Source of the DNA: Sipunculus nudus
Taxonomy: Eukaryota; Annelida; Sipuncula; Golfingiida; Sipunculidae
NCBI GenBank assembly: GCA_026874595.1
Contig: CM049318.1
Coordinates: 42,326,456-42,390,455, forward strand
Direction of reading: 5' to 3'
Length of the DNA stretch: 64,000 nt
Every line of letters starts with the position of its first letter. The first letter of the stretch is position 1. Made by a program: the position numbers and the translations under genes. Below the pieces are notes generated by a model. That model had not been told where the DNA came from. It searched no databases and saw only the letters and a program-made list of their open reading frames with translations. Shown here in pieces: positions 38,359-48,899 of the stretch.

Positions 38359-39157
38359 TGTTACGGAACCTAATATAAACAGATCACGTATGCGTGATGA
38401 ACACAAATTTTGTAATGGAGATAAAAACAAATCAGATTCTGTAACACTAGGCAGCGTGAAATGTCTTGGGGAATGAATAAAGAAGTCAATGTTTTTTGTT
38501 AACAAATAACTATTATTTATTCTTAAAACAACCCTAACAATACAATACACTAAATCAATACAATTATACAGTAAAACAGCGGTATAGCAACAAGTCAATA
38601 CAATCACATATATAATGGTACAGTACCTGGACACCAACACCATCACAACGATAAATCCTTTAAATGTAAACTCTCTGAGAATGACAGTCCAGTGGATAGC
38701 TCTTGCAACAACCCAGAAAGTAAACTGAAGTCCAAATGCATAAAATCCAGAAGAAAGTCTTTGAAAATGTATAATCGCCGCATTCGTCGGATAAAGTCCT
38801 AGAATCTGACACACGCTTCTGCGTCCGCTGGAATCTGCTCTGCTGTCTCTCTCTCTGTCCTCTGGTTAAACACAGCCCCTTATATACCTTCACACCACAA
38901 GCCGAGAATTTTCCACTTCTCGAACAGTCTATAAGATCTGTACAGTTAACACGCGTTTCAGGAACTCTCGAGAAAAACATAGCCGTGTGTATCCCAACAC
39001 ACCGGGGTCATCACGTGACCCACGACCAAGCGTGAAAGACCAAGGCTTACATGACAACGACAGCACGGATCAAACATAGAATGTAATACGCGGCCAGACA
39101 CGAGTGCCACAACAGGAGTTACGCCCGTGTCACATAATAAAAAGAGCACCTGTAACA
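38359..39157 (-). mobile_element. Probable solo LTR of a retrotransposon
   Basis: Read on the minus strand, this 799-bp unit begins TGTTACAGGTGC and ends GGTTCCGTAACA, giving TG...CA termini within a short inverted repeat (TGTTAC/GTAACA). It contains a TATA box (GTATATAAGG, around 38877-38887) about 275 bp from its start, and a polyadenylation signal AATAAA near 38517-38522 in the 3' half. This is the U3-R-U5 order of an LTR. No primer-binding site or polyprotein adjoins on either side, so it is most simply a solo LTR left by recombination. No clear target-site duplication was found: the left flank is CAAAT and the right flank is (AT)n. The 159- and 106-codon minus-strand ORFs inside are incidental. 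The superfamily cannot be decided from the LTR alone. Confidence 0.6.

Positions 39158-39229
<72 letters not shown>
39158..39229. repeat. (AT)n microsatellite
   Basis: About 72 bp of AT dinucleotides with one ATTTATATA interruption, abutting the LTR end. ORFs on both strands that read (IY)n come from this tract. Confidence 0.95.
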
Positions 39230-39231
<2 letters not shown>

Positions 39232-39448
39232 CTCACCGTAAGAGTATTTACCGGTGCTGGAAACAGAAATAAGAAACTGTTTGAGATATTTTTATTTTTA
39301 TTTCGAATATTTTTTCCTTTCTACGTAATAGGACGCTCCTATAGGAATATATATTTTGGTCAAAATATTTGGTCAACTTCGATTACAATTTTTATGCTTT
39401 ATCTTATTCCCCTTTCTATGGTGGCAGATTCAGGACATCGAAATATAT

Positions 39449-39468
39449 TATCTCGATATATCGAGATA
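39449..39468. repeat. 20-bp perfect palindrome
   Basis: TATCTCGATATATCGAGATA is a perfect palindrome inside AT-rich DNA. It resembles the TATCG-rich trace at 1672-1770 and may be an internal part of a MITE. Confidence 0.6.
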
Positions 39469-39481
39469 TTATTTTAAAGTC

Positions 39482-39700
39482 TCGAGCTAGGGGTCTGAAG
39501 AGTCGGCTCTCTCCCCGCTGGCGACAAGGGTTTTTTTTTGTCCCGGACTCGGTAGCCATGAGACTGGCTTGTTGTGGCTCACTGCTGGTTTTCTCTGGGT
39601 ACTCCGGTTTCCTTTACACCAAAAGACTACGGAGCGCAACCATCCGAGCCATGGAACATTTTACAATCCTTGTAAAATAAATCAAGTCCTTGATATAAAA
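39482..39700 (+). mobile_element. SINE-like fragment
   Basis: Contains CTGGTTTTCTCTGGGTACTC followed by CGGTTTCCT, a phrase very close to a core found in abundant short repeats of many aquatic animals. A GC-richer head with CCCGCTGGCGACAAGGG and TCCCGGACTCGG precedes it, and an A-rich tail (AAAATAAATC) follows. No intact A and B boxes of a pol III promoter could be read, so if this is a SINE it is degraded. Confidence 0.4.
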
Positions 39701-40306
39701 ATAATTCTTTTAAAAACTGATAAAAATTTATTCATTGGCCATAAATGATATCTTATCTTACATTCATTTATTTAATATGTGCGCAGAGTAAGCCGGAAAT
39801 TACATAAATTCTTTAAATAAGGCATGCAAGGGAATAGTGGCTTTAAGACTAAAACAGAGCGGTTTGTAGAGACAATGATTGTAAACCATTTATTCATTGA
39901 TTTTAATCATTTATGATTAACTAAAGGTAATCAGAGTAATATTCATAGTCACGTAAAGGTTAAAAATATCTGTATTATCTCACGTCATTAGCTCAGTCTT
40001 GCTGGATACAAACGTTTTCTATCCCTACGCACGTGCTTGGTATCTAAGGTTTACCAGTTTTATACGTAGTTACGGTTCTATGTGTGAGTAACAGTGACTT
40101 TTTACCATAACAAGTCTGCGTGGCCAGAGGTCTGCAGAGGTCAGATCTTGTACATGCGACAATTCCCAAACAAGGAAAAGAAACATGAAAGAAGAAACAC
40201 GGAAAAAACATCGGTCGGTCGATGCCCGCAAAATCTTGATTTTTATGAATTGTCCTCATCAGGTGTGAGCGCTATATGTGAATTGATTTTGCGCCATGAT
40301 CGCGGA
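39701..40306. other. Spacer, no gene recognised
   Basis: AT-rich DNA with overlapping short ORFs on both strands at 40044-40312, none with a domain. It ends where the minus-strand RTE-type LINE coding begins. Confidence 0.4.
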
Positions 40307-41485
40307 TCATAACGCTTGGTGCAAGTTTTCCTTCCATTTGTAAACAAGAGTTACCTCACCTGACCTATCCTCTTCGGGCCCTTTATCCGATAAGGCTGCA
40401 GTTTGCTCCCTCCAGCTTGTTCTGTCTCTGGCTATGGTTTTGGCTATGTTCCAATTGCTCCATCCTAGTTCTTTCCTTTCACTTTCAAAAGTTTTTCTCC
40501 ACGTGGTTCGGGGACGTCCTGCTTTCCTCTCTCCATCCGGTCTCCATGTCAGAGCTACCCTGTAGTTGTTATCCCCCTCCATCCACAAGACATGCCCTAT
40601 CCACCTCCGTCTCTTGATCTTAACTTCTTCACTTATTCTGTTAACTCCAGTTTTCATTATTATGTCATAACTGGATATGGTATATGGACATCTTATTATC
40701 AAAATCTTTCTTAGAAATTTCAACAAAAAATGTCTAACTTTTTGTTGTTACTTTGGTTTATATTCCATCCATATGTAAATACTAGCTGTTTTGTCCAGCG
40801 CATTGGAAAGTTTAATTTTAGTTTTCAAGGAGTAAATGTTTGAATTCCATGTTTGTTTTAATTTCATAAAGATTGTTCTTGCCCTGTATATTGTGTCCAA
40901 TGTCTTCTTTACCACCTCCGATATAGCTTATGGTTGTACCCAGGTACTTGTATTTTGTCACTGTGATTTCGACCAGCAATTTGAATTGATCTATTATTTC
41001 TGCTATTGACGGTCATTACCTCTGTTTTCTTCTTGTTCATTTTCAGTCCTACTTTTTCGGCGAATTGGCTAAATTTTTCTACTGTCTTTTGCATGTGTTG
41101 GTGAGTTGATGACAAAAGTGCTATATCATCAGCGAAATCCAAGTCTTCTAACTTTGATGAAAATTTCCACCTAATACCAGTATGACTTTTCTCAGTGGCC
41201 TTTTTCATTACCGAGTCCACAATCAATACAAATATAGAACCTGACATTACATCTCAATGTTTTACTCCTGCCTTAACCTTGAACCATTCTGAATGTTTGC
41301 CTTCACCTATTACTGCGCATTCACTGTTCTCATACAAAATTTGCACCATTTTAATCTTCTTACCAGGTATTCAGTAGCTTTTCATAATTTTCCATAAGCT
41401 TTCCCTAAGCACAGAATCAAAGCCATTTCAAAATCCACAAAAGTTACATATAAAGTAGCCCTCCATTCCACTTTTTGCTCTTAAA
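40307..41485 (-). pseudogene. Broken RTE-type LINE: reverse transcriptase and C-terminus
   Basis: Minus-strand translation gives the 3' half of an animal RTE-like retrotransposon ORF. From about 41485 downwards there is FVDFE, then ILYENSECAV, then GSIFVLIVDSVMKK, and the catalytic block LEDLDFADDIALLSS (inside 40909-41247), where FADD carries the metal-binding aspartates. The 139-codon ORF at 40307-40726 holds the typical C-terminal tail RRRWIGHVLWMEGD followed by GRPRTTWRKTFE. The pieces lie in different frames with stops between (for example near 41250 and between 40727 and 40908). The first RT aspartate motif is followed by a frameshift, and the endonuclease is absent. This is a 5'-truncated, inactive copy. 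Assignment to the RTE/jockey-like clade rests on the tail motif. Confidence 0.85.
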
Positions 41486-44379
41486 TATTACGCAGCGTAA
41501 AAAATTTCTGAACTTTACTTCTTCCCCTTCCGCACCAAAATATTGACAGATTTGTACCTGATAGTACCAATGTCAGACACTCCAGGACCAGTTGCCCTTT
41601 ATCGCTGAACACTGTTCATGTTTGTACTAGATCCCTAGTTTCGATGATTCAAAAAACTTACTTTTGGTAACAGTAACGGTGTTAGATCTGCACCTCATAT
41701 TTAATTTTGGACATGTCCTTACTTCCAAGGTCGTATACTCAAAGGTTAGTGTTTGTGCCAGATCTCTAAAACTGACCTTTGACCACAGCATTAGTGACAG
41801 GCGATAAATATGCATCTTATTTTTACTTATGACCGTGACTTAATTTTGAATTAACTGTTCCATGTGGGTGTTCCGTGGGATTGCACAACATCTACTTTAT
41901 TCGCGCTTTCATTTACCAGTCTAGACGGAACCCTTTGCATGATCAGGATTGTATTTCCCAGAAAGCCTTGTTAATTAATTGGTAGGGGATTCTTTTTTTC
42001 TAGCAATATTGTGGTTTATTGAAAAAAATATTAATCTTTTTTATACATTTGCTAATAATCGTTAAGATCATGACCATAATGTCAAGCTCACGAAAAATAT
42101 TAAATAACTTTTCTTAATTCAAAAATAAATGATTCATTGGTATTTCATGAATCATATATATGGATTCATAAATAATTCTTATAGTCCTGACGACAACAAA
42201 AAGTTATAAAGTTTTATAATTTCACATGGCAGATTACTCAGGCTGGATTGACATACGCATCATATTGTCAACAACAAAAGCTGCACCATAAACAAATTAT
42301 TTTCCACCGTGTGCTAATTGATTGATTGAAACCTCTGGGATTGTGGCTTAATTATGTAAAATTAAGAAATCAATAGCTCTTTCATTCTGGACCATTCTGG
42401 GCTCAACCAGACTAGCGATGAATGAAATATGAGATTGAATATCCACGGACTCCTTATTGCTTCATGGCTATATCCATATTCGAGCCTATAAATGAGGGTA
42501 TAGAATAGCATATTTATTTTAGGCAAATCCAAATAGATTTACTTTTTATTATTTATCTTCTTTCATCCCGAGAAATTCGATTAAATGTACATTTACTCCA
42601 CTGGTCATATATCAAAAACACTTTTAAAATAGATTTATGCAAGCGATCACTGGAAGGCCTACTCCCCCCCCCCCCCCCGATAGATTATAAAGGGGAATCG
42701 GTTATGCCGTGTACGACCTTGCAAATATAGTAAAGGGGGAAAAATGAACATCAGGTACAATTCTTTAACCTTGTTTTAATCTTTTGTTTAGTATTCAGTT
42801 ATATTTGAGATCTACCGCAAACATGAAATTTCGGAAGAAAGGGAAAAGAGGTAACAAATTTAAATCGATATGCGCATGGTGGGGGGCCAGAGTAGGTCCA
42901 GACATTAAAACATATTCCGAAATATGAATATTAGCCGTTCTACGGGCGGAGGCTTCAGTACCGGGCTGTATAGGCCAACACTTTTAAAGCCATTCATTTT
43001 ACCCGTTTGTACAGTATAAGTCGAAATACATAACCCTGATTAATGATTTGAAAATTCCAAGAAATTAAAATCATACTTTATTAGCTTTATGAAATTGTGA
43101 AGGTCTGAATCAATTGCTTTTGAGAAATAGAATACAACTGCAGCATTGTACCTTTCGTCATGACGAGTACTTTTTATCGTCCTTAACAGCGGTCGAATGA
43201 AGAGCCGATGGCAAGCGGTCAGTGCCACGATAATTCTCACGTACGCATCTCCTCATTAGAAATTCTGACTTGGAGATTTCAAGTTTTTACGACCTTGTGA
43301 GCCATATAACATTGACCGAAAAGAATTAAAATATGAATCAGAAAAGTTTCATACCATCAAAGGATATTTTACAGAAGGACCTGTTTTATTATTAAAAGGA
43401 AACTCGGAACATAGATGGCAGTGATGAGTATAATCGTTATTAAAGTCCACGATATATAAGTACTCCATTAAAGCCCAAAGGCAAGTAGTCCTATGTCAAT
43501 AGAACGTCATAGAAAACGGCAGGGTCTAGCAGTGGTTAGGATTTTCCATGGTTGTAAGTTTCAAAGATGAAAACATACTAACAAAATAGAAGTCGCTGTA
43601 AAATCTTGATAGCAGGCTTTTTGGATCATCCTTGCTATCATGCTTCAAACAAAGATCTAAGATGCAGCCGGTTTAATGTTTAGGATTCCTATCTTCGGTC
43701 TAGAGACTGTGTGATCTACAGGTACTACTTGTGAAATACAGTGGCATGACTTAACTTCTTTGTGATGTTTTTACACCACCACCCTCTCCCTGCTTGCTTA
43801 TATTGAAGGTTATACTTCTTAATTATTCATTATCAATTTATCGAACGGTTATCCTCGTCCGTGTACAGTCTACTATGCCAAAGCCAAAATTGAGGCGATG
43901 TTGCAAAAGATGAACAAATCTTTATAGACGGCTATACGTGACATAAATGCTTCTTGTGAAAATAAATCTTTCAAGTCAAAGTGGCTTTTAAATGGACGCC
44001 TTTTTATATATGAATATAGGTATCTCTGTAATATTCTCTTTAAATGTAATATAGATTTTCGAAACCTTTGACGGGCTGGTTAAATATGGATATATTTAGA
44101 AGGTTGAAACTTGCCTTTTTTTGGTCCCCGTACGAAACAACGATAGGTAACGCCAGCTGGAGGACTAGTCGCGTGTAACTGATACTGAATCGATACCAGA
44201 TAAAATACTTTAACCTCACTGAGGAACCGCGCTTTATTTACCAATGCGTGAATTTTATCAGGACCAACGCTTTTAGAGGTGAGCAAATGCAGTTGAGTTA
44301 ACGTTCCTGTACCTGGTATTGGAAAAATGATAACTTTTCAAGGGCGTGTTTGATTACGTTGAAATGCTCACTTCAGCTC
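41486..44379. other. AT-rich unique DNA, no gene recognised
   Basis: No coding or RNA gene was recognised. A run of 15 C is at 42664-42678. ORFs at 41627-41815, 43040-43240 and 44080-44286 have no domains. Around 41640-41830 there are isolated GACCTTTGACC-like strings that may be eroded pieces of the AGGTCA-rich elements. Confidence 0.4.
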
Positions 44380-44534
44380 TGACGTCATCCTTAAGGATAA
44401 GCATGTATGGATAGCGGATTGATGAAATATTTATCTTAACTGGCGCCGCGGTCCGCTGAAGGCTTCAGTCATCACAAGTATAAACTAACCGTCGCTCGAT
44501 CTTGACTAGACAAAAATCGAACTGTACTCGCATA
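44380..44534 (+). promoter_or_regulatory. Candidate promoter: CRE and TATA-like box
   Basis: A perfect cAMP-response element TGACGTCA lies at 44380-44387 and a TATA-like TATAAAC at 44479-44485, about 50 bp before the first downstream ATG (44535). The interval is unique, contains GGCGCCGCGG, and is richer in CpG than its surroundings. Spacing is right for transcription from around 44510. All of this is inferred from motifs. Confidence 0.35.
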
Positions 44535-44895
44535 ATGGCAGAGCATGCTGTCCTTTTCAAACGGATTGGCAATGTTTGCACCCGTGCCTTCAGCAAATTG
44601 GACAGAAGCTCTTCTCTAGGAAAGGCCCGGCCTGTGGGCTCTATCTTGAGTCAGTCGATTCTTACAGTTCCTTAAGTCGTAGCGCTGACTGGAATAAACT
44701 CTATTGTCCTTTGGGATGTCTTGACCAGTGACTGCTGAAATGCCTGATGCTACAAACTGACCACTTAGTTGGTTCGATTAACCAGTTTCGGGACTAGTAC
44801 GTGTGCGTTAGCCAGCGTTTAGCGTCACTTTGTCTTGGCTGAACTCACGGATTTAACTATCCGTGTAGAGAGGATGACAAAACACATAGATTTAG
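44510..44895 (+). other. Candidate first exon of a host gene
   Basis: Downstream of the promoter-like block, unique sequence runs to a strong splice donor, TTTAG|GTAAGA, with the exon boundary after 44895. Two start codons are possible. ATG at 44535 opens a 46-codon ORF ending at 44675 (begins MAEHAVLFKRIGN, basic and serine-rich, no domain known to me), which would be an upstream ORF or a very small protein. ATG at 44874, in a good context (A at -3), stays open into the donor as MTKHIDL and could begin a protein continued in later exons. No matching acceptor or second exon was found, and everything to the right in the window is repeats. If real, those repeats lie in its first intron. Confidence 0.28.
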
Positions 44896-45194
44896 GTAAG
44901 ATGATTTTTATCACCAGCAAACATTCGCCCGGATTTTATGTGCCTTTCATCTGACAACGGTCCAGTTTGATTTACTCAGGTTCGCGGTTGATTGTTTACT
45001 TACTGCTACGCATATGATCTCTAGTTACATGTAATTAGTTTAAGCTATTTGTTGTTTTAATGGATTATCTCCAGCCAGTGATTATGCATTGTTGCCATCT
45101 TCTGGTCAGATGGATAAACTGCATCGATATTTAATGCTGTTTTCTTAATTAAAATAAGTTGACTTTATACTTATAGTAACAGGTTTTATCATGT
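44896..45194. other. AT-rich spacer, possibly intronic
   Basis: No repeat or gene was seen between the candidate splice donor and the 53-bp minisatellite. Confidence 0.35.
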
Positions 45195-45645
45195 GGTATG
45201 TGGTACAAGGGTGCTTCCTACCAGGACATGAATTATAAAGTCGTTTTTATTTAGACAGGACATGTCCTTCCTACCAGGGCATAACTTATAAAGTTATTTT
45301 TATTTAGACAGGAAGGGTGCTTCCTACCAGGACACAAGTTTTAAAGTGGTTTTTATTAAAACGGGAAGGGTCCTTCCTACCAGGACATGAATTATAAAGT
45401 CATTTTTATTTAGAAAGGAAGGGTGCTTCCTACCAGGACACAAGTTTTAAAGTCGTTTTTATTAAAACGGGAAGGGTGCTTCCTACCAGGACATGAATTA
45501 TAAAGTCATTTTTATTTAGAAAGGAAGGGTGCTTCCTACCAGGACAAAAGTTATAAAGTCATTTTTATTTAGACAAAAAATGGTCCTTCCTATGAGGACA
45601 TATATTATATAGGCGTTTTTACTTAGGAAGGGTGCTTCCTAAGGT
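45195..45645. repeat. 53-bp minisatellite, about 8.5 units
   Basis: GGTGCTTCCTACCAGGACA then TTATAAAGTCGTTTTTATTT recurs. CCTACCAGG starts at 45217, 45270, 45323, 45376, 45429, 45482 and 45535, a constant 53 bp, with a 54-bp and a shortened unit at the right end. Alternate units share ACAAGTTTTAAAG with TTATTAAAACGGG, or ATGAATTATAAAG with TTATTTAGA, hinting at a two-unit (106-bp) period. The last partial unit runs directly into the next dispersed element. Confidence 0.93.
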
Positions 45646-47020
45646 CAACTGAGTTATAGGAATGGCGCTTTGTCCGTCGTCCGTTCGGCCGTCCGGTCGT
45701 CCGTTAGCAGGGCACAAATCGTAACTGCTGGTGCTAGAAACTTCTAATCTAAGAGAGGTCAATAAAAAATCTCCTTAAAAACCTGAAATTAGGTCACTGT
45801 GACCTATATCCTCCGAGCTATAGCTTGTAATTACACCCAAGAATAATAAAAAATTTGATACGAAACCTCCAATACATTGATAATAAATGCATGGATTGTC
45901 ATGAACCTTGCCTTGAATATTGACCATGACTAGTTTTGTCAGTCCCGGAAAATTGGTGGCGCGACCTGTATATTTTTCTAATTTTTACGAATATTTTTCT
46001 ATTTGTTTTAGTGTAAAATGACAACAATCATGTCAGTTTCTCGGCTATGATTCCATCTAGTGTCCCAAAACCTGGTGTATTTATTGATCACAACTGGATG
46101 CCCTATAGTAATCTACCTGTCTGTCTGTCTGTCTATTCATCTGTTTGTCTTTCAATCCGTCCATCCACACAAATTTGTTTCCAGATGATAACTCCAGGTT
46201 AAATTGAAATAGGGATTTCATACATGACTTTCACATGGCCCACTACTAAAGAAAGAACCTACATGATATTTGGGTCATAAGGTCAAAGGTCAAGGTCACA
46301 AGACTCACTTTAAAATGATTATGGCTGCATTTAAGCCAAGCTTTTCATCCCTAATTTTCTGTCTTGCACATTTAGCTGACTTGCCAAAATAAGGAGAGCA
46401 TAAATGAATTTGGGGTCACAATGTCAAACATCAAGGTCACAGGGCCCATCTGTTCACAAATTAATTTCCAGATGATAACTCCAGTTTAGTCTGACATATT
46501 GGTTTCAAACCTAACTTATATATGGCTCACCAGTAAAGTAGTAATCCTGTCGATTTTAGGGTCCAAAGGTCAAAGGTCACAGGACCCATTTCTTTAAAAG
46601 GAATGTGTATGCATTTCAAGCCAAACTTTTCACCACAAACCTTCCATCTTCAAATTATTACTCACCTGCCAAAAGGGGAAGATTCAATTTGGGGTCAAAG
46701 GTCAAGGTCACAGGCCCATCCATTCACAAACTAGTTTGTTGATGAAAATTCTGCTTTCGCTAGACAGATTAGCTTCAAACTTGATTTATAAATGGTCCAC
46801 ACTTAAGTAAGAAACATTTTGATTTTCAGTGTCCAGAGGTCAAAGGTGAAGGTCACAGGAGCAATATCTTTAAATGATTGTGGATGCAATGTAAATTAAA
46901 TTTTCCATCCCAAACCTAATATCTTTCACACATGGCTTACCTGCCCAAGGTGGAAGAAATCTGTAGATTTTGAGGTTACCTGTTAAGAGGTCAAGGTCAC
47001 TGGACCCACATTTTCAAAAG
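45637..47020 (+). mobile_element. AGGTCA-rich dispersed element(s)
   Basis: Begins GGTCAACTGAGTTATAGGAA, then CTTTGTCCGTCGTCCG and GTTAGCAGGGCACAAAT, as at 29255. After about 46090 a second head-like stretch (CTGTCTGTCTGTC, CCGTCCATCCACAC) starts a run of ~145-bp internal repeats with AGGTCAAAGGTCAAGGTCA at 46280-46298 and related strings near 46567, 46686, 46837 and 46988. This looks like two copies side by side or one nested copy. The 3' terminal CATGGGTCACTTG is not found, so the right end is eroded. No coding. Confidence 0.72.
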
Positions 47021-48899
47021 ATTTTACAATATTCTATAATGTACATAAATTATAAAGTCGTTTACGGGATATTTCTAAAAGAAAACTTCATTAGCGGTAG
47101 CAAGAATACATTTTATAAACCTTTGGTAACTTTCCATAAACCTGTGTTTACATGTATTTATCTGAAATTTGACATTCCATAAAAATGTTTACTTGTTTTT
47201 ATCTGAAGTTTGAAATTCCATAAACCTGTGTTTACGTTTTTATCTGATGATGATGTTTAACTGAAATACAACCGGGCAGAGGAAGAAAGTCATTCAGTAC
47301 CGATTAACTAGCAATTTGTAAAATATAAAAGTAAACAATAATAACCAACTTATCAAAAAGTTTAACTGATTCAGTTATATAAAGCATGATGTTTTCTTCA
47401 TCATATGAAATAGACATGTTAAGTTTGGTAAAGTTATGTTTTTTACCAATAATATTTTGAAACCATGGGTCTAAGGCCTTTTATTTCAGAATAAACTTCG
47501 ATTCATTTCTTCTTCAGAAGAAGAAATAATATGATTCCTACGGTTTAACGGAACTGTTGGACTGAACTTCTGATTTTTTAGCAATTTTTATTCTTAGCTT
47601 TAACTTGTGTTATGGAAAAAAATGAATACTAGAATAATCCTGTTGATTTTGAAAATTGCGCTTAAGCTTTCGCGAAGGATAATGGCAAGGCTCAGGTTCA
47701 GAAATCGTGAAATGTCAAAAACGATATCGCGCACTAATTAACCAAACATTTTTTTTCCAATTAATAGACAATAATTAAAATTGCATCATTGAAATTGTAT
47801 CAGCATTCAGAAATGATATTTGTAAAAAAACGAAACATTTTATTTTGCATTTACATTTCGCGTCCAGGGAATATTTGAATGATTACTCTCTCTGCCAAAT
47901 TACATGTTTCAGCCAGCTTGAACATGTATTACTTTTTTTATGCCAAAAACAGTCAGGGCATCTTTTGATTTACAGGTGTTGTGGCCCGGCCGTTGCACGG
48001 ATTTCAACGCGTTGCGTTTATATTGACGACTGTGACGGCTTTTTTAACACCTGCGTAAAGCAGTAAGCCTACGGGTTCAGTTCAACATTTTTGCAGGTGC
48101 CAAATTATTTCAAAGAGAGAACTCTGTTTTTCGTGTTTATTCAACATGATTTATAGGTGATTAAGCCCCTTTAATGCTTTGCATATTTTAAAATATACGA
48201 AACAATAACTGTCGTACATAAAATATCTGAGTGAATTATATAAATATTAGAAGACAGCGAGAATTCCTTGCCCCCTGTATTGTATTGTATAAAATATCTG
48301 AGGGAAGTATATAAATATTAGAAGAGAGCGAGAATGATTCTAGGTATAATGTTTGTTATATACACACAATGACTGTAGATACCTTAAGATCTAAACTTGA
48401 AAAACAATATTTCCTGTCTATTTAGGCTATTTCTTAAGTACATAACACCACTTGAGTGAAATTTCACCGATAACAAACATTTTACCTCTCAAAATCTTTT
48501 ATTTTCAACAACCTACTCATGGAGAATTTTACACGGTCTAAAGAGAGAAACACGTATTGGATACATAAGTATTTTGCAGTCAGTTCACAGTCACTGTCCT
48601 ATTAAGCAGTATATTATTTGCATATTAGTAATGATACATGGTAATTACCACACCAGTAGTTGATTATAAAAAAAAAAAATTGTTTGTATATTACACCCAA
48701 TAGGCGAAAGGAATTAACGATGGGTTATAGTCTCTGGTGCAATAAGAGAGAGATAACAGAGAATATTGCTAGACTTTCATGAACAATTTACATATGCCTA
48801 GACTATGTCTTACATAATTCTTTTCAATGGCAAGATTTGACCTGATTAGCTCCTTTAATTAATACTCAGTGAAATTTAAGATTAATATAAATATAAATA
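47021..48899. other. AT-rich spacer with a small duplication
   Basis: No gene was recognised. TAAATATTAGAAGACAGCGA within about 48220-48265 recurs, slightly changed, at about 48292-48336, a direct duplication of roughly 45 bp spaced about 72 bp. A short A run is at 48669-48680. The 73-codon ORF at 47845-48066 has several cysteines but no recognised domain. Confidence 0.4.

Noticed and set aside
38335-38980. 159- and 106-codon minus-strand ORFs, one rich in hydrophobic residues, as a membrane protein
   Set aside because: They overlap each other inside a sequence with LTR architecture; hydrophobicity comes from AT-rich codons.
39127-39477. 116-codon plus-strand ORF
   Set aside because: Its first third is translated (AT)n microsatellite and the rest has no recognisable domain.
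44765-44790. tRNA T-arm-like GGTTCGATT
   Set aside because: The stem does not pair properly and no acceptor, D or anticodon arm fits around it.
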